From Siphonodentalium dalli (lineage: Eukaryota > Mollusca > Scaphopoda > Gadilida > Siphonodentaliidae): a stretch of 64,000 nucleotides of DNA. Shown here in pieces: positions 11,768 through 23,410 of the stretch (the first letter of the stretch is position 1; the number at the start of each line of letters is the position of its first letter). The notes beneath the pieces were generated by a model. The model saw only the letters and a program-made list of their open reading frames with translations. It was not told the DNA's origin and searched no databases. The DNA is taken from positions 197,723,887 to 197,787,886 of the forward strand of contig CP136062.1 of the NCBI GenBank assembly GCA_032622095.1. The letters are read 5' to 3'. The position numbers and the translations under genes were made by a program.

Positions 11768-12962
11768 ATACTAATAGTGAATATAAATGCCAATATATGA
11801 TTTACATAGCATGCCATGTACATTATAAACATACATTAATATAAAGCACATATATTGAAATTAATAATGAATAATTATATATTTATATATGCGGTGGTGA
11901 TACTGATGTTCAAAAGGGCATTTCAGATATGGATTTGTGGAGGTGGACACATGCATACACGGAGACGTGGTTGTCCCGAAGGACGGATCGACACACAGAA
12001 GTAAGAAGTAATGTGGATGCTGATTTGTTGTTGTAATGGTGGCATGTATATCCCACCGGAGTACCGCACAGTGGCGGTCTCTATTTGTCAATACGACTCA
12101 TGTCGGGCAACAATTACGATCAAACTTTTGACATGTGCGCAATTAGTCTGTGAACCCGGCCATTCTAAAACAGAGCAATCTGATTATCTGTAAGTCAGGT
12201 TTACTGACTAGTGCACAGTGTGATAAAATTGTACAAATTGTTTAATATTATGTGTCATTAATATTAATATATGTGTTACTGTTAGTCGAATTGAATACCG
12301 ATGGTATATACTCAGTCCACTATCGTACCCCGAAATGCCGTCAGACTAAGATTTAGTGAAGTAATTGTTATGACATGCGAGCCAATTATCGACATTTAGA
12401 CAGCGTTTTCGCGACTAAAATGACATGAAAATAGTTTGGAATCATTCCAGATACCATACAGTATCGGATGTCGCTTCGTTTAAATTTTATATTTAGGCGT
12501 CGCTACTTTCTGGTGTAAGTTCTACAGCCGCGTTGATTGTTTTCGGCATTTACATAGTCGTATTGGAATAACCCCCACCGCACCCCAACCGATTGATTTG
12601 CAAGCATAACATTTGGGCGAATTGGTGGAACATTCGGAATGGGAATCCTGGCCCGCCACTGACTATACACCAGATAATATGACGTTATACGTTGGCCCAT
12701 GAGATGCCAGAGTAAAATGTACAGGGGTGAACGGGGAAGAAACTTGTCCTTTTTCATATATAAAATGAACTTGATTGCATCAAATCACCCCAATGCAGTC
12801 GGATGTGCACAATTTAATTATATTAATTGTATTAAGACGTACATTGTGGCAAAATAATTGTATTTCGTACATAAATTTAAGCATTCTGTGGAAAATTAAG
12901 GCTTGTCACACACTACTGATGGTGTAGATATCACCTTATTATAATACATAGTTAACGTTTCC
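11768..12962. other. No gene recognised
   Basis: AT-rich sequence. The minus-strand frames at 11861-12091 and 12503-12757 show no recognisable domain. Confidence 0.45.
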
Positions 12963-13182
12963 AATATATGAGCGCCCCTCCCCCTCCCTTTTCGTACGCC
13001 GGATTCCACCCATTTTGGACCCGTACGCCGGATTCCAGACGTCACTTTGAAGCTGGACGCCGGATTCCAGGGTTAATTTGAAACTGGACGCCGGATTCCA
13101 GTGTCAATTTGAAGCTGGACGCCGGATTCCATGGTAAATTTGAAGCTGGATTCCGGTTTCCAGGGGGGGGATATATTATCTA
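12963..13182. repeat. MITE-like unit with GGATTCCA tandem repeats
   Basis: Five units of about 30 bp (GAAGCTGGACGCCGGATTCC and relatives) lie between a C-rich left end (CCCCTCCCCCTCCC) and a G-rich right end followed by ATATATTATC. The design closely resembles the GAGGGTATCACCC MITEs, which have homopolymer ends and GTACGCGGGATTC subterminal repeats. It is probably a relative. Terminal inverted repeats are weak and I could not identify a TSD. Confidence 0.55.
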
Positions 13183-13502
13183 CATGTACCTGTTCCATTC
13201 AAAATATAACCATACGCGCATTCCATACTTATATGTGGGGGATATATCATGCATATGATATGCCGAAAGCATATCACGAAGGCCTGATTTGGGGAGCGCA
13301 TGCATGCATGGGAGGGGTCGCCCCCAATCGTTGGTCCGGGGCCTCCCCTGGGCAGGAACACTGTGAATATTTGAATGCCTAGGAGGGATTTCCGGACGTT
13401 TACATGACATTTGACATGTTTTTTTGGGGGGGGGGGCGGTCTTCCCTAGGGCCCCCATTGACCCCGCCACTGGACTGTACACTATTTAATAAGCGATAAA
13501 AC

Positions 13503-13830
13503 ATGATCTTCGAAGAACCGGACCTTCGGAAAATCGGCCCTTCGGAGTTATTGGCGTTCGGAGTTATGGGCGTTCGGAGTTATAGGCCTTCGGAGTTATG
13601 GGCTTTCGGAGTTATGGGTCTTCGTAGTTATGGGATTTCGGAGAATCGGGACTTCGGAGTTATGGGCTTTCGGAGAATCGGGGCGTCGGAGAATCGGATC
13701 TTCGGGGAATCGGACCTTCGGAGTTATGGGCCGTCGGAGAATCGGGTCTTCGGAGTTGTGGGCCGTCGGAGAATCGGATCTTCGGAGTTGTGGGCCTTCG
13801 TGGTAATAGGTCTTCGGAGAATCGGTCTAA
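13503..13830. repeat. TTCGGAG minisatellite
   Basis: About 21 units of 14-16 bp begin (C)TTCGGAG and end either TTATGGGC or AATCGG. Mixed order of the two unit types suggests slippage plus unequal exchange. The 111-codon frame across it is a translation of the repeat. Confidence 0.85.
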
Positions 13831-14697
13831 CACCATAGCAAGCCATGTACCAACTTAGTGGCTTGTTTCAGCAAAACCGTGATCTAAAGATCGTTTACTA
13901 ATTCAATAGGTCAATGTTGGCGTGCTTGATATGACAAAGTTGTCATACATGATACGACAAAATTCTGGTCAACCATGATAAATTGTGGACAGTTCGTGAT
14001 TTCATCTTGTATGATATTAAACAAATAGTAATAAGGTTAACATAGCCTGTACTTGAGTTGCAAACGATTATTCCAATTTAGAGAGCGTTTGGTGATTAAT
14101 TCCCCCCCCCCCCATTATTTGCTGTTGTGGGTGGCTCTGAATCACGGATTCACAATTTCAGTGACAATATTTCGATTATCTATTATTCGAGAAATAAATC
14201 AGCTGAAATCTAGTTTCGAGCTTATTTCGAAACAACAGTCCTTCTATTGACGCAAAGAGCGATTTGTGACCAATGAATTGGTTCTGTTTTGCCCAAATGA
14301 CAATACTCACCGATATTTCAGAATAATTGAAGTCATTTCAACATTATCAGGAGTTACCGAAGTTAACCTGTCGCGAAGCTAAATCACGAAGTTGCTGTGG
14401 TGATGTTGATGAGTTAATGTATTGCATGTAAATACGCAAAGGGGTCAATAAAACATAGAAACGTGACGTTATTTTTTATTAGCCAACCGTTTTATTTGTT
14501 TTGCGAAAGCCTCCCCTGGTGGTAATCCTATAAAAAATAAATGCCCCCTTTGAAAGTATGGTTTTCTAACGACCAACATACTTATCCCACACAGGTATGG
14601 TTGGGCATATGAATACTCCAAGTGGTCTCCGAAAACAGTAAATTAATTCACGTGATATGTTCCTTCCGTTTTTTATGAATGATCCATGACTTCTGAA
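13831..14697. other. No gene recognised
   Basis: AT-rich, with a C run at 14102-14113. No feature that I can support. Confidence 0.45.
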
Positions 14698-15971
14698 AGC
14701 AATATCCTCTTTAGTTTTTACAGTCCCTTCTTTTCATAATCCGCCCCTTTGCAATGGTATAACGGAAGCAGACCCATTATGTGTGTATTCCATTGCCATT
14801 AATTGGGACAGGGGTCCCCAAACAATCAGGTCTGTTATTTTTCAGCCAGTTTTTGTCCATGTCCCCATACTGTTTGATGCAACATTATCTAAATTATTGT
14901 GTATGCCATGACATAATAGCCTTATTTATGACACACAACACGTGATTTGGAACAGCTAAATGTAGAAAACACCCCTGGAGTATTGTCTATCTGAGACTTG
15001 CACGCCAGGGTGTTCAACATGGAAGGTCGCATTTCATATTTGCAATTTGAGCTTTTTAGTAAATGGTCCCAGGCAGCTTGCTGTCGATTTGTATCGAAAT
15101 ACATGTTGTATGTCCAGATATACATGTCATGACATTTCTGTCACATGCTCAGCTTTTGGGGACATCCAACATCTTGCGACTGGAGTTGCATGGTTGGAGC
15201 CTTCGAATATGCATTGGGGTATCCAACATACAGTAAAATAACGTTTCTTATTACCAGCCGTGTCTCTACCAATACAATGGCTTCTGATAGTTTGAGAATA
15301 TTTAAAATTTCATTTGTGTTCTTGTATACCATTTCTAGTACCGACTAAACATTTCTGGTCAACCCTCATGATCCCATAAGAGTTTATCTCTTTTGTGCGT
15401 ACTACAATCTGGAATTGAGATATAACAGATAAGACAGGATTTCCAAAACATAGAAACAGTTCGCGTTTGTTTTGTAAGTCGGTCAACTATGATATGTCCC
15501 GATAAAAAATAGTCCCATTGTTACGTTACCAACTTCATGGGACAGCGTACGCTGTTGGTCCAGAGACGTGGCTAGAGGGTTTCCGTTCGGGGGGTGTCCA
15601 CCTTGGGAAATTCCAACTGCACCCCCCCCCCCCTTGAGTCACAAGTTTTGCATAATTCCATTTTCACCTCCCCCTAGTACCTCAGTGCTTAGGCCTAATT
15701 TTCTATTTATTCATAATCCATGGTTCTATATTCCCGATATGGGAACATTCAGATATTTTAACCTGAAATTTGCAAAAAAAATCTAGTGGTCTAATTCCAG
15801 ACAAATGCACACAGCTACGAACAAGAGACCAGGTGTGAGAAAATTTTGAAAACTATACAAGAAAATCGAAAATCCTATAGCATCCAGACTGGCCTCAACT
15901 GAAGCTTTCCTAGTTTTGGAAATTTCAAACCTCATACTCCCCCCTCAGGTTGGAAAATTCTTCAACTGATG
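14698..15971. repeat. Duplicated block A, first copy
   Basis: Nearly identical to 16859-18138 at a constant offset of about 2161 bp. The small frames inside (14922-15125, 15047-15241 and others) recur unchanged in the second copy because the DNA is duplicated; they have no recognisable domain. The first copy stops abruptly at 15971 inside a hAT-like MITE. Confidence 0.9.
15561..15971 (+). mobile_element. Truncated hAT-like MITE
   Basis: Begins CAGAGACGTGGCTAGAGG, preceded by TGTTGGTC, exactly as in the complete copy at 17722-18769. It is cut at 15971 where block B begins, so the right end is missing. Confidence 0.8.
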
Positions 15972-16860
15972 CCGGTTAAATATAGTGAAATTTTGAAGCG
16001 CTGGACTTCGGAAAGCGTGAGCGTATACGGGTTTTATAGAGTTATCTGTCTTGTATTTTATCTATTATATATTTTGAAACTTCTCTGTGTGTATGTATGT
16101 ATGTATGTATGCATGTATATATGTGTGTGTTATATACTTGAACATTGCTCGACCGATCCGATTAAATTTTGGTATGTATGTCTACTTTGATCCCGGAAAC
16201 AATATGGGCCGGGTCCAGCTTCACGTGCGATGGTGTCCTTGATCTTGACCTCGCTCATATCGACCGATCGAACAATAGTTTTTGTCTTTCTCCTAATACT
16301 TTTAAACGTTGTTCGCTAAGTATTTTTCCTCGTTGTTTCTTTGAATTAGTAGATCATTATCTCATTGTCAATAGTTTTCTCAATAGTTTTTTTCTTTCTC
16401 CTAATACTTTTCAACGTTGTCTTTTCTTTCTCCTAACAAAAAAATCCAAAAATAGCCCGGACGAATTCGGGCACAGCAGCTAGTGTTGTCTATTTTCGTA
16501 GACGCATTTTAATCAACCAAAGGCCAAACAGATAAGACATTAAAAGTTCGTTGATAACTTGATACCCATACAAATGTTCTGATTACGCAATATTTATGAT
16601 GTTTATGTTGGACATCCGCTTGCTAGATGCTGATTATATATAGGCTAGGTGCTAGAATCCGTTATTTCTTTATCGCGTTTGTTCTGCTGAAACCTCTAGA
16701 CAGTGAAACCATGCCACTCAGATTCCTCTTAAGAGATATCTGATAACACCCAATCACGCAATTAATTGTATCCACTCGCCTGTAAGAAGGAATAGTTGTT
16801 TTATTCTAGTAAAGGCTATTTTTGTAATATTAAATAAAATAAAAATTAGATGAAGTGAAG
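15971..16860. repeat. Duplicated block B, first copy
   Basis: Nearly identical to 21953-22841 at an offset of 5982 bp. It lies exactly between the two copies of block A. It holds a short Helitron (16061-16483) plus about 90 bp on its left and 375 bp on its right that are also duplicated. Confidence 0.9.
16061..16483 (+). mobile_element. Non-autonomous Helitron, 423 bp
   Basis: The 3' end shows the Helitron signature: a GCCCG...CGGGC stem-loop (16455-16472), an ~8-nt spacer and CTAG (16480-16483) followed by T. The 5' end is probably TCTATTATATATTTT, preceded by A, giving the expected A/T host dinucleotide. Inside are the GTATGTATGTATG run and CTCGACCGATCCGAT...AAATTTTGGTATG then GATCCCGGAAACAATATGGG, a segment common in animal Helitrons. 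No Rep/helicase is present, and the internal open frame has no known domain. Confidence 0.75.
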
Positions 16861-18138
16861 CAATATCCTCTTTAGTTTTTACAGTCCCTTCTTTTCATAA
16901 TCCGCCCCTTTGCAATGGTATAACGGAAGCAGACCCATTATGTGTGTATTCCATTGCCATTAATTGGGACAGGGGTCCCCAAACAATCAGGTCTGTTATT
17001 TTTCAGCCAGTTTTTGTCCATGTCCCCATACTGTTTGATGCAACATTATCTAAATTATTGTGTATGCCATGACATAATAGCCTTATTTATGACACACAAC
17101 ACGTGATTTGGAACAGCTAAATGTAGAAAACACCCCTGGAGTATTGTCTATCTGAGACTTGCACGCCAGGGTGTTCAACATGGAAGGTCGCATTTCATAT
17201 TTGCAATTTGAGCTTTTTAGTAAATGGTCCCAGGCAGCTTGCTGTCGATTTGTATCGAAATACATGTTGTATGTCCAGATATACATGTCATGACATTTCT
17301 GTCACATGCTCAGCTTTTGGGGACATCCAACATCTTGCGACTGGAGTTGCATGGTTGGAGCCTTCGAATATGCATTGGGGTATCCAACATACAGTAAAAT
17401 AACGTTTCTTATTACCAGCCGTGTCTCTACCAATACAATGGCTTCTGATAGTTTGAGAATATTTAAAATTTCATTTGTGTTCTTGTATACCATTTCTAGT
17501 ACCGACTAAACATTTCTGGTCAACCCTCATGATCCCATAAGAGTTTATCTCTTTTGTGCGTACTACAATCTGGAATTGAGATATAACAGATAAGACAGGA
17601 TTTCCAAAACATAGAAACAGTTCGCGTTTGTTTTGTAAGTCGGTCAACTATGATATGTCCCGATAAAAAATAGTCCCATTGTTACGTTACCAACTTCATG
17701 GGACAGCGTACGCTGTTGGTCCAGAGACGTGGCTAGAGGGTTTCCGTTCGGGGGGTGTCCACCTTGGGAAATTCCAACTGCACCCCCCCCCCCCCCCCAT
17801 TGAGTCACAAGTTTTGCATAATTCCATTTGCACCTCCCCCTAGTACATCAGTGCTTAGGCCTAATTTTCTATTTATTCATAATCCATGGTTCTATATTCC
17901 CGATATGGGAACATTCAGATATTTTAACCTGAAATTTGCAAAAAAAATCTAGTGATCTAATTCCAGACAAATGCACACAGCTACGAACAAGAGACCGGGT
18001 GTGAGAAAATTTTGAAAACTATACAAGAAAATCGAAAATCCTATAGCATCCAGACTGGCCTCAACTGAAGCTTTCCTAGTTTTGGAAATTTCAAACCTCA
18101 TACTCCCCCCCTCAGGTTGGAAAATTCTTCAACTGATG
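16859..18138. repeat. Duplicated block A, second copy
   Basis: Second copy of 14698-15971. Differences are mainly in a C homopolymer (about 10 versus 15) and a few substitutions. Unlike the first copy, it continues without a break into the remainder of the hAT-like MITE, so it is probably the ancestral arrangement. Confidence 0.9.
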
Positions 18139-18769
18139 ACCATTTTTGACCAAATGCAGTAAGATATTGTTTTGCTAAACTAATTAGCAGTTTTGTATTG
18201 GCCATGGGTAGGGACAATGACACACCGTTGACACTGTTGTGCGAAAATTTTGAAATCTGAACAAGAAAATCGCAAAATCCTAGCATCTATACTAGCCTCA
18301 AGCCTTCCTCGAATTTCAAACCCTACACCCCCACTTAGGTTGGACAATTTCCAACTGATGACAATTCCAATGACAATATTGACCAAATGTATGACAATAT
18401 TGTTTTCTAATTAACTAGAAGTTTTTAACTGGCCACGGGGGAGGGACCAGGATACAAGCTTTCCCAGTGTTGGAAATTTCCAACCTGTCACCCCCCCCCC
18501 CCCTAAGGTTGGAAAATTTCCAACTGACAACCATTTCTGTCCAAATGTTTTACCAAAAATAGGAACATATGCAAATATTGGTCCAAAAACAATAAATTCC
18601 CCCCAATAAATTGTTTGTAAATCAAACTACAAGAACATTTTCAACCTATTGTTGGTGTGAAATTTCCAACTAATGTTTTGGCAGGTATGAAATTTCCAAC
18701 TGTTGAATTTTTTTACCAAAGTTGGGGGTGAGACACCCCCAAACCCCCCCCCCTGTCGCCACGTCTCTG
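17722..18769 (+). mobile_element. Complete hAT-like MITE, 1048 bp
   Basis: Ends CAGAGACGTGGC and GCCACGTCTCTG are inverted repeats. The 8-bp TGTTGGTC is duplicated at 17714-17721 and 18770-18777. A CAG-starting terminus with an 8-bp duplication is the hAT signature. The interior is built of repeated GGAAATTTCCAAC motifs with C runs and encodes nothing. Relatives occur at 15561, 23255, 26805 and, inverted, 59416-60492. Confidence 0.85.
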
Positions 18770-18777
18770 TGTTGGTC

Positions 18778-20600
18778 TGTCGCAGCCTTCGGATATGCAA
18801 GTCGGTCACCAAAGATTGGACAAAACTTACGTTTCTTATTTGTAAGCAGTTTTGTTGCTGCCACGTCTTTCAGACATCATTCTACCCATGCGAGAGCAGA
18901 TTCACACAGGGCGTGTGTGTACTTGTGTATAGATGGAACTATACTAGGGGTCACCATAACACAGATAATGAAATTTGTTTTATTTGCCAGTTGTTTTAAG
19001 TGGTACATGTACAATGCTGTAAGATCTAGAGTCCAAGGTTTCGTGCAAATGGATTGATTATAGTCGGATGTGCGTGTGGCCTTTGAATATGCAGGGAATT
19101 ACGATTCTAATTTCCAGTAGCTTTTTGTGAATTATGAAAGGCTTCCTGTGATCAACCTACAAATTTAGTGGGGTGAAGGAGAAGATCACTCGATCTTTTC
19201 GACCATCCCGAGCGCTTCGCGCCCACCACACACTCTCTCTCTCTCTCTCTCTCTCTCGCGCTCTATTTCACTCTCTCTCTCTCCCCCTGCCAATTTAGTG
19301 TTTTGACCAGTGTCTCGCGATAGCCACCATCCTAGCTGATTGTGTCCCATTTGGGTTAGGCGCTCAGACATGATTTACTTCATGTATATATTGTCAATAT
19401 TTTGAGGGAACAGACTTATAGAAGCTAAATATTTATTTGGTTTGATATGTTCTAATTTGGTATTAATATAGCCTACTTGTTATGCCATGTGTAGTTTCTA
19501 ACAAATAGTTCTGATATGCAATTATATTTTATTGAACAGCGTATGTTTTTGTTTTATTTTTGTTGTTTTTTGCTGTAAGTGAATGTCTGGAAACATGAAT
19601 ACATTCCCGGCATCTCAGACTAAACAAAACCATACTCGCATGAGCAAAATATGTTAATTTTGCAAGGACACCGTTATCATTGTTTTGGTTGTGATATAGG
19701 AGTATCCGTTTTTTCCGGACCACCATTTATATTAACAAGGACACCGTTGCTACATTACTAAAGTGTGAAGATGTGGTGCCATTTTCCTTAAATAGACTGT
19801 CGTTAGTAGTTGTTATGAAAAACAAATGGAATGGTTCCAAACATTTGTCATTACAGAGAAAGTTGTAGTTGCAGAGAGCTTATTTTTGTGACTTCTCAGT
19901 AGCCAATTCACGACAAAAAATAGATTTATAATATTTTGTAAAATTATATTGATATTTAGTTCTGTATATTCATACGAGTTTTGAAAGTCAATTTGCTTTT
20001 CAAACAAAACCATTTCCACCCTAGATATTCCCTGACAATGATCTGGTATGACCAAATAACTTACCATCACCCCATCAAAATTTCTGCCAAAAGACAATAC
20101 GGCATTTAGACATTTCACCCGTGCGTCAGATTTGTCTATTTCTGTCCCTTATACCTTTATTTATAAGAAAACTGCTTTAGCCACTACTCTTCACAAAACA
20201 CTAGGAGAATAATTATCGACATTAAGACCATGTCGACCCTCAGCATACTGCCAGTGTGATTTTTTCACGTTCCTCGAAAATGTTAAGAACATTTTTTATA
20301 TGTTAAGAACATTTTGTATTTAAATTCGTGAACAATACAGTAAATGTATCCATGTTTAATTATGTTGTATATTACTATTAGATGATAACACCCCATCTAG
20401 TTGAAACCAAATTCAGCTCGTTATATGTCAAATTGTGCCAAGTATTAGTGGAATTACTTACCCGTACAATTTATGCAAATACACCAACAACATAACAAAT
20501 GCCATAAACTTCGAATGCGACACTTCTCAGATGGCAAACAAGCATAAAGAGATGCGGAATGTTATTCTCTACCATATCGTCGAGTCTTTACATTTTCGCA
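18778..20600. other. No gene recognised
   Basis: Intergenic sequence. The only clear feature is the CT microsatellite at 19233. The minus-strand frame 19813-20118 has no known domain. Confidence 0.45.
19233..19284. repeat. (CT)n microsatellite, interrupted
   Basis: About 12 CT units, then GCGCTCTATTTCA, then six more. Confidence 0.9.
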
Positions 20601-21090
20601 GGGGCCTCGGTGGCTCAATCGGTTATGGGTACAACTCCAAGCCATTTCGCCCTCCAGCGCTGGCGATAAGGGTTCGTTGAACATATTTATTGTGACCCAC
20701 AATTTATATATACATTACTCATATTATTGTAAACATAGGTAGTTGTGTGGGACAAAGGATCAGAGCCCCTCTCCTCTGGCATTCGGCTGCTCATAAATTT
20801 ATTTAGAGATAGGTTCAAAAAGTTCTGTTTAAAGTGGCTGTTCAAATCCACATGTTTCCATCGTGGACTTCGTAACCAGAACTCGTTGTCTGGTGGAGTT
20901 GCCAGTTACTCGCCGATGGCCGTGGTTTGCCGCACATGATTGACGAGTTTATCAGCCATTGAAATCACTGTTAGATTAGCCGTAAGTGTGCGGATTTCCT
21001 CCACCAATAAAACTCGCAAAGTCGTGATATGGCCTTAGCTGCTGAAAGAGCCATTAAACCCCAATCAATCAACCAATCAATCAATAAAAT
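20601..21090 (+). mobile_element. tRNA-derived SINE
   Basis: The head GGCCTCGGTGGCTCAATCGG carries an A-box-like TGGCTCAATCGG (20611-20622), and GGGTTCG at 20670-20676 resembles a B box, as in tRNA-derived SINEs transcribed by RNA polymerase III. A body of about 350 bp follows, containing CCGTAAGTGTGCGGATTTCC and CGTCGTGATATGGCC. The 3' end is TTAAACCCCAATCAATCAAC followed by more AATC repeats. This head-body-tail organisation fits SINEs described in molluscs and other invertebrates; the exact family was not identified. Confidence 0.75.
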
Positions 21091-21952
21091 TTCGGCAGAG
21101 AGGGAAGGGTTTCCGTATGTTGGCTCGGGTTCTATACAACGAAATTATCAAATACAGTCGCAGGGCTATATACCCCCTCAATTTTATATACTATTACATA
21201 TATCTTAATCTCCATTGCGTGCAGTCGTCCGTTTGCATATCGCGTCACGCTATCGTGTTGTATCCATTTTGACTTTATATTGGGTTTTAAAGTTGGTGAT
21301 AAACAGCTCGCAAAAATGAATTAGACAATATTCGCACATTCCGGACGTATAGCGTGTGGAGGAAAATCACATGCTGTCAATATCACTCTGTAGGAATTGT
21401 TACATCGGAAGTCGTTCTATCGCCGGTTTGTGACGGTTCTTGACTGATTTGTGACGGTTCCTTATGATCTAAATTATACATTTTCACGACTTTTTGACAG
21501 CTAAAACGCAGTTTTTAGCCATCTAGCTGATACTTCGATTAATGTTTCCATTCCTTTCACAATCGGTGACCCCAATGAGCGTAATAAGAACGAAAATTTC
21601 TTTGTGCAAGTCATAATAAAGACGAAAACCGCGAATTTTTATATTTTTTGGGGTTCTCTCCTGATCGAGTCGGTTCTCTCCCCATTTAGTCGGTTCTATA
21701 CGGGTAATAATAATGCTAATATTTGGCGGGATGCATGGTTCAAACTGACCATGTCGTGAAATTAAGCAAAGATAAACACAACAAAATATGCATTAAGTTG
21801 AAATTTGCACAACTTGTCATTAATTTCGATTAATTACACTGCCTTCCTATGCTTATTCAATAACCTATGTTAAGCCTATCAAAATTCATAAAGTCGCCAG
21901 CTAGTTTGAACAATAACGCGTTTTCCAGGCCCAAGATTGCCATGAGACAATA
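21091..21952. other. No gene recognised
   Basis: No supported feature apart from repeated short phrases such as TTGTGACGGTTC (about 21430-21462) and GAGTCGGTTCTCTCC/TAGTCGGTTCTATAC, which may be traces of an old repeat. Confidence 0.4.
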
Positions 21953-22841
21953 GCCGGTTAAATATAGTGAAATTTTGAAGCGCTGGACTTCGGAAAGCGT
22001 GAGCGTATACAGGTTTTATAGAGTTATCTGTCTTGTATTTTATCTATTATATATTTTAAAAATTCTCTGTGTGTATGTATGTATGTATGTATGCATGTAT
22101 ATATGTGTGTGTTATATACTTGAACATTGCTCGACCGATCCGATGAAATTTTGGTATGTATGTCTACTTTGATCCCGGAAACAATATGGGCCGGGTCCAG
22201 CTTCACGTGCGATGGTGTCCTTGATCTTGACCTCGCTCATATCGACCGATCGAACAATAGTTTTTGTCTTTCTCCTAATACTTTTAAACGTTGTTCGCTA
22301 AGTATTTTTCCTCGTTGTTTCTTTGAATTAGTAGATCATTATCTCATTGTCAATAGTTTTCTCAATAGTTTTTTTCTTTCTCCTAATACTTTTCAACGTT
22401 GTCTTTTCTTTCTCCTAACAAAAAAATCAAAAAATAGCCCGGACGAATTCGGGCACAGCAGCTAGTGTTGTCTATTTTCGTAGACGCATTTTAATCAACC
22501 AAAGGCCAAACAGATAAGACATTAAAAGTTCGTTGATAACTTGATACCCATACAAATGTTCTGATTACGCAATATTTATGATGTTTATGTTGGACATCCG
22601 CTTGCTAGATGCTGATTATATATAGGCTAGGTGCTAGAATCCGTTATTTCTTTATCGCGTTTGTTCTGCTGAAACCTCTAGACAGTGAAACCATGCCACT
22701 CAGATTCCTCTTAAGAGATATCTGATAACACCCAATCACACAATTAATTGTATCCACTCGCCTGTAAGAAGGAATAGTTGTTTTATTCTAGTAAAGGCTA
22801 TTTTTGTAATATTAAATAAAATAAAAATTAGATGAAGTGAA
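21953..22841. repeat. Duplicated block B, second copy
   Basis: Copy of 15971-16860 in the same orientation, with only scattered substitutions. Its flanks differ from those of the first copy: ATA before it and AAGCAAGAATTAATT after it. Confidence 0.9.
22043..22465 (+). mobile_element. Non-autonomous Helitron, second copy
   Basis: Same structure as 16061-16483: TC start after A, terminal GCCCG/CGGGC hairpin, and CTAG at 22462-22465 followed by T. It was duplicated with its flanks, so it is not an independent insertion. Confidence 0.75.
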
Positions 22842-23051
22842 AGCAAGAATTAATTGGTCACCCGCCTTTGACTTACCAGTAGTCGCCCCGGTGAAACAAG
22901 ATCACTCCCAGGGCAACTGGTCTTGAGTAGTCATGCATCATTAGGGATATTCCGGAATTTAAATACCGGTACCAATACTAAACCTTTAAGAGTGACTCAA
23001 TCAGCCAATAGAAGTTTTACAAAATCATGTAACCATTGGTAAAAAGAGCAC

Positions 23052-23146
23052 AAGTGAAGTCCGTCCCAAGTGAAGTCGACCCCATATGAAGATGACCCAA
23101 TACGAAGACGACCCGACGCGAAGTCTGAGAGAAGTCGGCCCCGATT
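23052..23146. repeat. GAAGTCGACCC minisatellite
   Basis: About six units of 15-16 bp related to GTGAAGTCGACCCCATAT, with substitutions in each unit. Confidence 0.75.
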
Positions 23147-23254
23147 ATTAGATAGCAATTGAATATTGTTAATATTATTTTTAATGAGCGCAGCGGACAA
23201 TTACACTTTAAAGTAACACACTATTATTACAAAAAATCAAAGATAACCAATGTC

Positions 23255-23410
23255 AACATATTGTTGGTGTGAAATTTCCAAACAATCTAGTGTAAGGTAT
23301 GAAATTTGTAACTGTTGAAAAATGTTACCAAAGTTGGGGGCAGACACAATTAAGCACAACCTCCCCGCTCAAGCCCCGCCCCACCCCACAACACATATCC
23401 CCCGGCCACG
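23255..23410 (+). mobile_element. hAT-like MITE fragment (right end)
   Basis: ATTGTTGGTGTGAAATTTCC, then ATGAAATTTGTAACTGTTGAA, CCAAAGTTGGGGGCAGACAC and GGCCACG match the last ~150 bp of the element at 17722-18769. The left part is missing. Confidence 0.65.

Noticed and set aside
13503-13838. 111-residue repeat protein
   Set aside because: It is a direct translation of the TTCGGAG minisatellite.
14922-17509. Duplicated small ORFs as a paralogous gene pair
   Set aside because: The whole 1.27-kb block is duplicated at nucleotide level, and none of the frames has a known domain or is favoured over the opposite-strand frames.
20601-20680. A functional tRNA gene
   Set aside because: A- and B-box-like motifs are present, but the cloverleaf stems do not form and a SINE body and tail follow.
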